A stretch of DNA of 64,000 nucleotides from Rhodopirellula sp. SM50. Lineage in GTDB: Bacteria > Planctomycetota > Planctomycetia > Pirellulales > Pirellulaceae. The notes beneath the pieces were generated by a model. The model did not search any database, had not been told where the DNA came from, and saw only the letters and a program-made list of their open reading frames with translations. This document shows positions 35,450-44,128 of the stretch, piece by piece; positions within the stretch are counted from its first letter, which is position 1; every line of letters begins with the position of its first letter. Made by a program: the position numbers and the translations under genes. The DNA lies in contig NZ_NTFY01000062.1 of assembly GCF_002289565.1 (NCBI RefSeq), positions 1 to 64,000 of the forward strand. The letters are read 5' to 3'.

Positions 35450-38400
35450 TTAGCGAATTCCGACCGGTCGGCTGGCGACGCGTTGGTGTTCGGTCGTTTT
35501 GCCGATCGAAATGCCGACCCAACCGTCACGCAATTCGAACTGCGTGATCCCACTTTGCTCCGGCAAGCGTTCAGCCAACAACTCCGGCGACGTCAATTGC
35601 AACGGGCGCGTCGGCGAGAGCACTTTGTTAAAAATCGCTCGGACGGGGAATCGCTGTCGCATCGACATGCCGGGGCCGCTGATGCTGAGATGACCGTCGC
35701 GAACCAAGGCGGCATTGAGCCCATCGACCTGGGCCGTGTAGGCCGCTCGGACGATGAAGTTTCTCAGCCGCACTCGATCGCCCTGCAAGCGAATGATTCG
35801 CATCGTGATCCAGACCTTGCCGTCTTCGATTTCCACGGTGATCGGTCGATGCTTGGCAAATTGAATCTCGATGTCGTCGGGCAGATCCTCCGGCAGAGGA
35901 CGATCGCTCGCACCGAGCACGTCAAAGCATTGCGTCAACACCTGATCGATCGGCAGCGTCTCATCCTGGGGGACCAATTGTTCCAGCGTGTTGTTGATCG
36001 CCGACTGGTGCAATTGCACGCTGAACAGGTTGTCGCTGAGTGCCCGCGGCCGTGGCGTCATCGCGGCCAGTTGCCAATCCCCGGCCATGCGATAGCGAGC
36101 GATCAATCGTGACGAGGTCGAACTCATGTCGATCACGCGGGGTTCCAGCTGCAGCCGATTCAACGGACCGAGGATCGTTTCGCTGAACTTCGCCGTCGCC
36201 TGGTCGACCTTTTCCGTCACACTGCGGTCAATCTCGTCGCCGATTTGCGATCGAATTCGGTTGCGGCCGATGCGGTCCGCCACCGACGCTTTTTCGAAGT
36301 ACTGCGTTTCGGCAATGCTCTGGACCAACGTTCCGACCAGGGGCCAAGAATCATAGGTCGTGTTGATTCCACGCAGTCGCGATCGGCCGCCGACGTTGAC
36401 CGAGGGATCTCCGAGGAAGATGTCGTCCGGTTTGATGGAGATCGGCGTGGCCGCGGTAAACGGATTCACGCTGGACGTCTTGATCGCCGCCGGCCCGCTG
36501 CGTCCGACGCTGCGCGTGGAAACATTGCCGATCGTTTCCAACGTCAATTCCCACGTGGACGGCGACGGGATCAGCCGCAACCGCAGATCGGTGCTGACGC
36601 GACTGACACCGGTCACCCGGCTGCCCAGCATGGTCGTTCGAAGCGGAACCTCGCGGGTGGGCAATTGCGGCATCAGATCACGCAACAGTTCTTCGCTGAG
36701 CGAAAAGCGGACGTTCGCGTTACGGTAGTGCGTGTCCAGGTTGGCCGACAATTGTTGGGCCTGGGGATGATTGGCATGACCGAGTGCCTGCATCGACTGA
36801 GCGATCTCGGCGGTCACCAAGTCGATCGCGTTGGACTCCGCCCGTTCGATCTGGTGCAACAAAGCCGAGTAATCGATCGCGCCGCTGGCCCAAGGCTTGA
36901 TCGCGACGGCGACGTCATGGACCGCCGGGTCGGCGAGGAATCGCTGATGCGGTGCCGCCAAGTTCGGCCACGTCAAACGCGCCAAGAACGTTTGGGCCAC
37001 TTCACGGCGTGCGTTGTCATCGCCGAACTCAAACGCGTCGCGAACCGACTCCAGTAGCAGGAACTTCGACCAGCCTGCCTCATCCCCGGTGACCACCAGT
37101 CGGCGTTCCAAGCGATCAATCGCGTCGGCGACCGACGGAACATCATCACCGACATGCTGCACCGCGGGAAAACTGCCCGAATTGATTTTGAAAATCGGTT
37201 CCCACACCGCCAAACGTCGTTCGATCGAATACGCCGCTTGAAGCCACGCCACACGGCGACTTCGCGAACGCAAGGATTCCGCTTCGACCGATGCAAACTG
37301 TTGCAAGTGTTTCAGTTCGTCCAGCAAAGGCTCGACGTCGCGTTGACCGAGACGATTGGCTTGGTGAAGTTGGCTCAGCAGATCACGAACCTGTTTGGAC
37401 CATTGGAGCAATTCGTGGTGACCGATCGTTGAGACCGGCGTCGTCGCAGGATCGAGGTCGAAATCATCAGCCGGCAAGTCCGTGCGAATGACAATCGATT
37501 CAAGGATGTCCAATTGTTCGATCAATCGATGCGGGACCGGCCACGCAGCCGAACGCGGCTGGGTCAGTTTTCGAGTCGAACCGGAGTCGTCTGTATCGCT
37601 CTCCTTTTGCCGCGTGACCTCGGAAACCTCTGGCGGAGCCTGGGCGTCGGCTGAGCTGTCGATGTTGCCGGGCGTCGCAGCAGGCGTGACCGACTTCTCT
37701 TCGGCACCCAACAAATCCGTGGCGGGTTCGCCCGGAGTCGCTTCGATTTCATTCCGCTCGGGCGCGAGATCGGCGACCGTCGCGGCGGGGGCTTCGAACG
37801 CCGCAGGCAAGGCGACCTCGTAGGTCGGCCGTTCCGCCATGCGGGGCGTGGGGTCATCCAAACGCGCGTGCGGTTGTCCCTGTGACAGCGGTCGCTCATC
37901 GGCGAAGAACACATCGGGATCGATTCGAATCACCATCTCTTCCGACGACGCGACCTTCGGCTCATCCAGTTCGACCGAAACCTGGTGCTCGGTTGGCGGA
38001 GTCAACTCCAAGATTGGCAGATCCCCGCTGGACGCCCCGCCGGCGGCGGCATCGAAATCTGCCTCAAACCCGAAGATGTCGCTGTGGCTGTCCAGCGAGG
38101 GTGCCGGGATGCCAAGAATGTTCGGCTGCTGAAGTTCGAACGACGCATCGCTCCAGGATTCGATCTGCGACAATTCGGCCCAGGCATCCGCGACGGCTCC
38201 GCGCGCCGGTGAAGCGGTCGTCTGGGCGGCTGTTTGGCCCGTCGACGCCATCTGACCGGATGACAAGCCTGCCGGCGTGGCACTGACGCGGGGGACGTCC
38301 GGCCGAGCCGATGGGGGAAGGATCGTCCGGGCCATGCCTGAGGTTTTCCAAAGCGAGACGGCACCGGAGACAATCATTCTTGCCCCGGGATCGGCCTGCA

Positions 38401-38482
38401 TCCCCAGCCAGCTGAGTCCGGTCACGAAAATAGACGCTGTCAGCGGCCACATCACGAGGGAACGTTTCACATCCTTGCGCAT
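35450..38482 (-). CDS. large exported protein of unknown function
   Basis: This protein of about 1,010 residues has a hydrophobic signal or anchor near residues 10-30 (MWPLTASIFVTGLSWLGM). About 300 residues of Ala/Pro/Glu/Asp-rich, probably disordered sequence follow, containing the only conserved-looking acidic short motifs. A mostly helical, Arg/Leu-rich globular region makes up the last 700 residues (WLQAAYSIERRLAVWEPIF; SRLIARYRMAGDWQLAAMTPRPRAL). I recognise no catalytic motif or repeat domain. The long uninterrupted frame, codon use and signal make it real. It is divergent from the GroES gene. Confidence 0.65.
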   Translation of the reverse strand: MRKDVKRSLVMWPLTASIFVTGLSWLGMQADPGARMIVSGAVSLWKTSGMARTILPPSARPDVPRVSATPAGLSSGQMASTGQTAAQTTASPARGAVADAWAELSQIESWSDASFELQQPNILGIPAPSLDSHSDIFGFEADFDAAAGGASSGDLPILELTPPTEHQVSVELDEPKVASSEEMVIRIDPDVFFADERPLSQGQPHARLDDPTPRMAERPTYEVALPAAFEAPAATVADLAPERNEIEATPGEPATDLLGAEEKSVTPAATPGNIDSSADAQAPPEVSEVTRQKESDTDDSGSTRKLTQPRSAAWPVPHRLIEQLDILESIVIRTDLPADDFDLDPATTPVSTIGHHELLQWSKQVRDLLSQLHQANRLGQRDVEPLLDELKHLQQFASVEAESLRSRSRRVAWLQAAYSIERRLAVWEPIFKINSGSFPAVQHVGDDVPSVADAIDRLERRLVVTGDEAGWSKFLLLESVRDAFEFGDDNARREVAQTFLARLTWPNLAAPHQRFLADPAVHDVAVAIKPWASGAIDYSALLHQIERAESNAIDLVTAEIAQSMQALGHANHPQAQQLSANLDTHYRNANVRFSLSEELLRDLMPQLPTREVPLRTTMLGSRVTGVSRVSTDLRLRLIPSPSTWELTLETIGNVSTRSVGRSGPAAIKTSSVNPFTAATPISIKPDDIFLGDPSVNVGGRSRLRGINTTYDSWPLVGTLVQSIAETQYFEKASVADRIGRNRIRSQIGDEIDRSVTEKVDQATAKFSETILGPLNRLQLEPRVIDMSSTSSRLIARYRMAGDWQLAAMTPRPRALSDNLFSVQLHQSAINNTLEQLVPQDETLPIDQVLTQCFDVLGASDRPLPEDLPDDIEIQFAKHRPITVEIEDGKVWITMRIIRLQGDRVRLRNFIVRAAYTAQVDGLNAALVRDGHLSISGPGMSMRQRFPVRAIFNKVLSPTRPLQLTSPELLAERLPEQSGITQFELRDGWVGISIGKTTEHQRVASRPVGIR

Positions 38483-38793
38483 CGAAAGACCATCGGTCAA
38501 AAGAGAAAAGCGTACGGTTTCCATTTCCGCCTGGGCTGTGAATCGGCCAGATCACTTTGGCCGGTCCAGCGCGGTTGCCAAGTGCTGCGAAAACTCGCCA
38601 AACGCCATGACGGCTATTTGCCCGTCGATTTGCCCTAATCGGCAATTCTTGCCAATTTTACTCATGTTGCCACGGCCCCACCCACGATGCCGGGTGTACG
38701 AAAACGCCCTGTCTCGCAAGACTACTGCCTGAAACCCAGATCCCGACCCTCACTGATTCGGGGCGGAAATGAATGAATCCTTACGGAGTGGAG
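38483..38793. other. 311-bp intergenic region between divergent genes
   Basis: This region lies between the 1,010-residue gene and the GroES gene. I looked for a CIRCE operator (TTAGCACTC-N9-GAGTGCTAA) and did not find one. A short inverted pair, TTGGCCGGTCC-like, is near 38559, and a TTGCCAATTTTACT tract lies at about 38650. No promoter can be called with confidence. Confidence 0.35.
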
Positions 38794-39123
38794 ATGGCGA
38801 AGAAAAAGGCAAACGCGGCGTTCGAATACGTGGAGCCGATTGGCGATCGAGTGTTGGTCCGCAAGGACGAACCCAAACGCGAAACCCGCGGCGGCATTGC
38901 GCTTCCCGATGCGGCCGAAATCCCGACGATCACCGGACGGATCGTGACCATCAGCGCCGTGGTCGAAAACGACGAAGAGCTGCCGCTGCGCCAATACGAC
39001 AAGATCCTTTTCCATCCCAAGAACGCCGTGCCGGTCGACCTGGAACACGACAATCAGCTGTTTGTCGTCCCGGTCGAGGATATCGTTGCGGTGTTCCGCC
39101 GCAACAAACCCGAAGACGATTGA
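38794..39123 (+). CDS. GroES-family co-chaperonin, unlinked to groEL
   Basis: This 109-residue Cpn10 protein belongs to the ring that caps GroEL. The GroES core is clear: VEPIGDRVLVRKDEPKRETRGGIALPDAAEIPTITGRIVTISA, which includes the mobile loop, and a C-terminal VVPVEDIVAVFRR. The ATG at 38794 follows GGAG by 5 nt, which decides the start over an ATG at 38773. The usual groEL partner is not adjacent, and an extra acidic tail (NKPEDD) is present. In Planctomycetes several GroES paralogues can exist. I leave the symbol empty because this could be an accessory copy rather than the main groS. Confidence 0.9.
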   Translation: MAKKKANAAFEYVEPIGDRVLVRKDEPKRETRGGIALPDAAEIPTITGRIVTISAVVENDEELPLRQYDKILFHPKNAVPVDLEHDNQLFVVPVEDIVAVFRRNKPEDD

Positions 39124-39192
39124 CTCCGCCGCCACGGTGACGACGGGCCTGGGACGGGCCGCAAACATTTGAGAACATTTTCGCCGTCGGTG

Positions 39193-39220
39193 CAGTTACA
39201 CTAGTCGGATCAGTTACACT
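39193..39220. promoter_or_regulatory. 18-bp-spaced direct repeat upstream of the sigma factor gene
   Basis: CAGTTACACT occurs at 39193-39202 and 39211-39220, an 18-bp period. It lies 110 bp before the sigma factor start. Two exact decamers nearly two helical turns apart would suit a dimeric regulator or a recently duplicated promoter element. Function is not shown. Confidence 0.35.
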
Positions 39221-39329
39221 GGGGGGCGGGCGGTCATCCGCCGAGAATGTCGCTAGATCGAACTCACTCGCTGTAGGGGGAGGATCGGTCGCGACGGACG
39301 TTTGAGTCGCTAATGCCTTAGCCGGAACG

Positions 39330-39974
39330 ATGCCTTCAGTCACCGATTTAATTAGCCGCAGCCAAGAGGGAACCGAAGGCGATACCGACCGTCTGTTCTC
39401 GGTGATGTATGACGACCTGCGCCGTTTGGCAGGCCGATTCCTGCAGAACGAACCGCTGCGAAACCGACTCAGCAGCTCATCGCTGGTCCACCAGGCCTAC
39501 ATGCGGATGGTCGACCACTCCAGAATCAACTGGCAGGGCAAGACGCATTTCTTTGCGATCGGTGCCACCGTGATGCGACGCATCTTGGTCGATCACGCCC
39601 GCAAAGTCCAATCGTTGAAACGGGGCGGTGGCTGGGAACGACGCCAATTGCACGACGATGTCACCTTTCAACTCAATCGCGACGACGATGTCGTCGCCCT
39701 GGACGACCTGCTCGAACAGCTCGCCCAACTGAACCCCCGACAAGCCAAAATTGTCGAACTGCGTTTCTTTGGCGGCATGACGATGCGTGAGATCGCCGCA
39801 GAAATGAAACTGGGTCTCCGCACGATCGAAAAGGAGTGGGCGATGAGCCGCGCTTGGATGCGACGCGAATTGCGACGTGACAGCGAGGAAACCGACGAAA
39901 CTGAGTCGTCTGCCGAACCGGACACCGACTCCCCTGTTTCTCCTCCCGCGGCAACGGAACCCGAGACGACTTGA
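39330..39974 (+). CDS. ECF-type RNA polymerase sigma factor
   Basis: This 214-residue extracytoplasmic-function sigma factor belongs to the group found next to Ser/Thr kinases in Planctomycetes and Acidobacteria. The sigma-2 region is LFSVMYDDLRRLAGRFLQNEP...SLVHQAYMRMVDH. The sigma-4 helix-turn-helix is LNPRQAKIVELRFFGGMTMREIAAEMKLGLRTIEKEWAMSRAWM. The C-terminal 30 residues are an acidic, disordered extension. The stop overlaps the kinase start by 1 nt (TGATG), so translation is probably coupled. No anti-sigma factor is visible, and the kinase may control sigma activity; that is an inference from the association. Confidence 0.92.
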   Translation: MPSVTDLISRSQEGTEGDTDRLFSVMYDDLRRLAGRFLQNEPLRNRLSSSSLVHQAYMRMVDHSRINWQGKTHFFAIGATVMRRILVDHARKVQSLKRGGGWERRQLHDDVTFQLNRDDDVVALDDLLEQLAQLNPRQAKIVELRFFGGMTMREIAAEMKLGLRTIEKEWAMSRAWMRRELRRDSEETDETESSAEPDTDSPVSPPAATEPETT

Positions 39975-42532
39975 TGAATGCGGAGCGTTACGCGCGGGTC
40001 CGTGAATTATTTCTAGCCGTCGACGACCTTCCCACCAACCAGCAACACGCGTTTCTGGCCTCGCAGTGTGGCGACGATCCGACGCTGATCGACGAAGTGA
40101 TGTCTTTGCTGGACGAGCACGACCACGAATCGGCTCGGCTGGAAGGCAACTCGGCCAAGCAACCGGCGATTCCACCCGCCTTGGCAGACCACTCGCCCCC
40201 CGACCCTATCGTTCAAGGCACCGACGGTCATGCGGCAACGGCGGGCGCGCCGTTCCTGCCTCCCGGCCAACGCGACTCGATGATCGACGCATCGACGTCT
40301 CCGTCCCATCCGACGCCCGCGACCGGTGGTGGCCAGCCGAAGCGCCAAACCTACAAGAGCGGTGTTCGAAAATCGAAGTCCGGATCGATCCCCGCCCCTT
40401 CCAAATCAGCGCAAGTCACCCAGCAGAGTTCTCAACGAACCCACGCCTCGCCGCGGTATCGGGACGAAGAGCCGCGGCCCCGGCGACGCCCCTCGGCCGG
40501 GATCTGGCAGACCCGGGCGACGAAACATCGGCGTTTCAATGCCGGCTGGTTATGGCTGGCCACCATCTTGCCGACCGCACTGATCGGATGGTGGACCTAC
40601 ACGCAAGTGGCAGCGAGTCTGCGCCAATCGACCGCAAACGAATTGGCCGGTGTGGCCGACGCCGTCCGGACCAGCGTCGATCAATTCCTCGTCGACCAAT
40701 CCCGACTGACCGAATCGTGGACGCGTCACCGCGACCTGAGGGATGCGATCATCGCTCTGGTTCACACCAGCGAACAAGATGATTCGGTCGACGCGCTTCG
40801 CGATTCCTCCAGCGCGAAACAAATCCGTACGGCACTGGTCGCCCAATCAAAACAGCCGGACATCAAGTATGTCGTCTGGGATCGCACCGGAAAGGTCCTC
40901 GCCAGCTGGCTGGTCGGCGGAGCCGACGTCGGGGGCAACGTCGCTCCGGACGGGGCGGCCAACTTGGCACGTGCGATGCGTGGTGAAACGGTGTTGTTCG
41001 GCCCCGAGATTTTGATCGCCGACGAGAGCGGCGTTCAACCCGAAACCCGATTGCCGGTGATGGCCGAGATCTTGCCGATTCATGATGATAACGGGCGCGT
41101 CGTGGCCACGATCTTGATTCGGGGCTTTGGCATGTACCACGCCTTGGACCAGATCTTTCGCGAAGCTTCCAACGCGGGTGGCCTGGACGTGTATGCCGTC
41201 AACGCCAACGGCATGATGGTCACCAACAGCCCCCGCGCGCTCGACTGGTTGACACGTGATGCATCCGACGACGAATCGGTGTCCTGCCGATTACGAGTCT
41301 CCGATCCGGGCACGTCCGCGCCGTCGGCCACTGAACTGTCAAGCCTTGTTCGACGCATGCAACCGCTGACCTATTCCGTCGCGGCGGCTTCGTCGGGACA
41401 ATCCGGATCGCAATTGGCCCCCTATCGCAATTACGCCGGCATGGACGTGGTGGGTGCATGGCGTTGGGTCAATCGGTGGAACTTGGGCATCGTTGTCGAA
41501 CGAACCACCCCCTCGGCGTTTGCGACCGCGCAAACCGTCTGGTTGGGATTCGTCGCGTTGGGGATCATCCTGACCTTCACCGCGCTGACCGCCGCCGGAC
41601 GGATCGCCAGACGAACCGCAATGGCTCAGGCCGCCGTCCACCCCTTGAGCCGCTATGAGTTGATCACCGAGTTGGGCAGCGGCGGGATGGGCGTCGTCTA
41701 TCGCGCCAAACATGGACAACTCGGTCGCGATACCGCATTGAAGGTACTGCGCGGTGACCGCGATAACTTGGAAGACCGGCTGCGGTTCGATCGCGAAGCC
41801 AAACTGGCCGCGTCGCTGAGCAATCCGCACACGGTCACGATCTATGACTACGGCCGGGGCGACGAAGGCGAAGCGTATTGCGTGATGGAGTTCTTGAAGG
41901 GAATCACGCTGTACGACGTCGTGGCACGCAGCGGGTTTCAGCCCATCGGACGGGCGCTGTTTATTCTGCGTCAAGTCTGCGACTCTCTCGGCGAGGCTCA
42001 TAAGTTGGGACTGGTGCACCGCGACATCAAACCCCAAAACATCATGCTCTCCCTGGACGCCTCGGTCGGTGACTGGGCGGTCGTGTTCGATTTCGGTTTG
42101 GCCAAACCGCTGCAACCCGACGCCGATTCCTACCAGACCGCGGAAACGATCTGGGCCGGCACCCCGATGTACATGGCGCCGGAACGCTATCGCGAACCGA
42201 ACAACATCGATCCCCGTTCGGACATTTATTCCGTCGGATGCATCGCCTACTTTTTGCTGTCGGGCCGTCCGCCGTTCATCGAGTGCGACCCGGAATCCTT
42301 GTTTGCGTTGGTGCTGACCGAACAACCGATCAGCATCGGCGTGCATCGCGACCAAGACGTCCCCGAACCGATCATCGCGTTGGTCCGAAAGTGCATGGCG
42401 AAGAGCGTGGAAGATCGCTTCTCGACGATCGACGAATTGGCGCTGGAGCTGGATCGGCTGATCGCAATGCATCCCTGGTCGGTCGAAGAAGCACGGTCCT
42501 GGTGGCGAATCCACGGGGACGAAGTCCGTTAG
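39974..42532 (+). CDS. transmembrane Ser/Thr protein kinase with periplasmic sensor
   Basis: This 852-residue protein has the N-terminal cytosolic region typical of sigma-linked kinases (RVRELFLAVDDLPTNQQHAFL), then a Pro/Ser-rich linker and a first transmembrane helix near residue 192. A periplasmic sensor domain of about 310 residues follows (dCache-like by length and pattern), then a second helix near 522 and a C-terminal kinase domain from 561. Kinase motifs are intact: ELGSGGMGVVY, ALKVLRG, HRDIKPQN, DFGLAKPL and APERYREPN. The arrangement makes it a receptor kinase. The symbol is left empty because PknB-type assignment cannot be checked here. Confidence 0.92.
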   Translation: MNAERYARVRELFLAVDDLPTNQQHAFLASQCGDDPTLIDEVMSLLDEHDHESARLEGNSAKQPAIPPALADHSPPDPIVQGTDGHAATAGAPFLPPGQRDSMIDASTSPSHPTPATGGGQPKRQTYKSGVRKSKSGSIPAPSKSAQVTQQSSQRTHASPRYRDEEPRPRRRPSAGIWQTRATKHRRFNAGWLWLATILPTALIGWWTYTQVAASLRQSTANELAGVADAVRTSVDQFLVDQSRLTESWTRHRDLRDAIIALVHTSEQDDSVDALRDSSSAKQIRTALVAQSKQPDIKYVVWDRTGKVLASWLVGGADVGGNVAPDGAANLARAMRGETVLFGPEILIADESGVQPETRLPVMAEILPIHDDNGRVVATILIRGFGMYHALDQIFREASNAGGLDVYAVNANGMMVTNSPRALDWLTRDASDDESVSCRLRVSDPGTSAPSATELSSLVRRMQPLTYSVAAASSGQSGSQLAPYRNYAGMDVVGAWRWVNRWNLGIVVERTTPSAFATAQTVWLGFVALGIILTFTALTAAGRIARRTAMAQAAVHPLSRYELITELGSGGMGVVYRAKHGQLGRDTALKVLRGDRDNLEDRLRFDREAKLAASLSNPHTVTIYDYGRGDEGEAYCVMEFLKGITLYDVVARSGFQPIGRALFILRQVCDSLGEAHKLGLVHRDIKPQNIMLSLDASVGDWAVVFDFGLAKPLQPDADSYQTAETIWAGTPMYMAPERYREPNNIDPRSDIYSVGCIAYFLLSGRPPFIECDPESLFALVLTEQPISIGVHRDQDVPEPIIALVRKCMAKSVEDRFSTIDELALELDRLIAMHPWSVEEARSWWRIHGDEVR

Positions 42533-42551
42533 CGCATTGTCAACTGTTGAT

Positions 42552-42782
42552 GCGTGTTGGTGTGCAGGCTTTAGCCCAATACCGCTAAGTTAAGCGTCGT
42601 TTCTTCAGATGAGGGCCCGTAGGCTCGCGCCAAACGGCTGATATTCGTTTGATATCAGCCGGTTCGCGCCAGCGTCCGGGCCCCCTCATTCATGTTCACT
42701 TAGCGGCATTGGGCTTTAGCCGCCCATTTTCGCTGCGTAGCAGCGACCCGGAATCGCCTAAAGGCTAAACACCAACGGCAGC
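42552..42782. repeat. composite palindromic block (inverted copy of 4209-4430)
   Basis: This is the reverse-oriented counterpart of the block behind the GT4 gene. It contains GGTGTGCAGGCTTTAGCCC, then CCGCTAAGTTAAGCGTCG, then the family B palindrome (42610-42688), and finally a CGCTGCGTAGCAGCG hairpin and the ATTCCGGGTCGC-like tail. It fills almost the whole gap between the kinase gene and the convergent regulator gene. Confidence 0.8.
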
Positions 42783-42797
42783 TGAATCGCTTCCCCA

Positions 42798-43943
42798 TCA
42801 GCGGAACGAAGCGCGGTACCTGCCGGGCGTGATCCCACGCTGCTTTCGAAACATCACGCTCAGATACTCCGCATGCTCGATGCCGCAACGCCGCGCGATC
42901 AAATCGAGCGGGAACGAGGTTTCCCGCAGCAAGCGTTCGGCCCGCTGGATCCGCGTTGCGACAATCATCTCGTGAGGCGTCTTGCCTAACATCGCCTTGA
43001 ATCGCAATTCCAACGCGCGACGCGTCATCGATGTCGTGGCCACCACATCGCCGACCCGAATCCCCGAACAGGCGTTGGCCAAAATGTAACGCGCGGCGTT
43101 TTCAATCTCGGGATCGTCGACCGCCACGGTATCGGTCGAGCGGCGGGTTGAAATCCCGATCGGAGGCAACAGGGTTCCCGTCGCCGGAACGGATTGACCG
43201 TTCATCATCGTTTCCAACAACTCCGCCGCGACATAACCTGCCTGCTCGGCATCCGGAATGACACTGGTCAATGGCGGAGACGCCAAGCGGCACAACAGCG
43301 GATCGTCGTCGACGCCCAAGACGGCGATCGAATCAGGAACACTCCGTCCCGCTTCGTCACACAAATCCAAGATCCGCCGGGCCAACGAATCATACGCCGC
43401 CATCAGCCCGCAGGGGCTGGGCAATTCTCGAATCCAACGCAACAGCTTCGGCCGCTGTCGCGCCCACGTCGAGCGCGCGGTTTCCGGCGGGATGTCAAAC
43501 ACCGAAACCTCCAACCCACGCGCTTGCGCCGCAGCGACAAACGCATCACGACGCCAACACGCCCAATTGAACTCGGTTTCACCACAGAACGCCAACGTCC
43601 GCAATCCACGTTCGCGGAAATGCTCGACCGCCAAATCCGCGATTTGCTGGTCGTCGGTTTCCAACCAAGGGATGTCGGGCAGTCGCCGCGCCGCGCTCAG
43701 ATCAATCGTCGGCAGCCCGGTCGCTCGGACCGCCTGCGCGATCTTGTCCGTTTCGATCCGCGCCAAAATGCCATCGCCCGGATACCGGCGCAACCAACTC
43801 GGCGGATCCGCCCCACGATGCTGCTCCGGTAAATCGACCTTCCATCGACCGAACTCTTCCTGGTATCGCAACACCCCGCGCAGCAGCCCTCGGGCATACT
43901 CGTTACTGGATTCGATCAAAAGCGCCACGCTACGTTGTTGCAT
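42798..43943 (-). CDS. XylR-like transcriptional regulator (LacI-type sensor plus AraC HTH)
   Basis: This 381-residue regulator has a periplasmic-binding-protein-like sensor (SVALLIESSNEYARGLLRGVLRY; GLRTLAFCGETEFNWACWRRDAF; SIAVLGVDDDPLLCRLASPPLTSV) and a C-terminal AraC HTH pair (GDVVATTSMTRRALELRFKAMLG; LLRETSFPLDLIARRCGIEHAEYLSVMFRKQRGITPGRYR). This is the architecture of E. coli XylR, so a sugar or sugar-acid ligand is likely. The ATG at 43943 is chosen because the sensor begins there. It is divergent from a Gfo/Idh gene, with a palindromic candidate operator between them. Confidence 0.9.
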   Translation of the reverse strand: MQQRSVALLIESSNEYARGLLRGVLRYQEEFGRWKVDLPEQHRGADPPSWLRRYPGDGILARIETDKIAQAVRATGLPTIDLSAARRLPDIPWLETDDQQIADLAVEHFRERGLRTLAFCGETEFNWACWRRDAFVAAAQARGLEVSVFDIPPETARSTWARQRPKLLRWIRELPSPCGLMAAYDSLARRILDLCDEAGRSVPDSIAVLGVDDDPLLCRLASPPLTSVIPDAEQAGYVAAELLETMMNGQSVPATGTLLPPIGISTRRSTDTVAVDDPEIENAARYILANACSGIRVGDVVATTSMTRRALELRFKAMLGKTPHEMIVATRIQRAERLLRETSFPLDLIARRCGIEHAEYLSVMFRKQRGITPGRYRASFR

Positions 43944-43952
43944 GTGAAATAG

Positions 43953-44003
43953 CTTAGCAATGATGCGCGATATTGCATTGATGGCATCACGATTTTTGCT
44001 AAG
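43953..44003. promoter_or_regulatory. candidate operator between XylR-like regulator and Gfo/Idh gene
   Basis: An inverted repeat CTTAGCAA (43953-43960) / TTGCTAAG (43996-44003) encloses a second pair TGATGC (43961-43966) / GCATCA (43984-43989), 23 bp apart centre to centre. Two nested half-sites in the 185-bp gap between a regulator and its divergent neighbour fit an operator or looping site for the XylR-like protein. The start of the regulator gene is only 10 bp away. Binding is not shown. Confidence 0.45.
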
Positions 44004-44128
44004 TTTGTCGTTTTCCCCGGTCAAACAACGTCGTGTCGCGATGGTGGTTCCGCCTCCCTGCGTCACCGTGCATCCGGCACCGACACTGCGATCCGCTTCC
44101 TCCCCGCTACCCTTGGTAAAGGTTTCCC

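Noticed and set aside
38483-38793. CIRCE heat-shock operator upstream of the GroES gene
   Set aside because: No TTAGCACTC-N9-GAGTGCTAA-like sequence is present.
41339-42514. 391-codon frame opposite the sensor kinase domain
   Set aside because: Mirror of the conserved kinase codons; no motif of its own.
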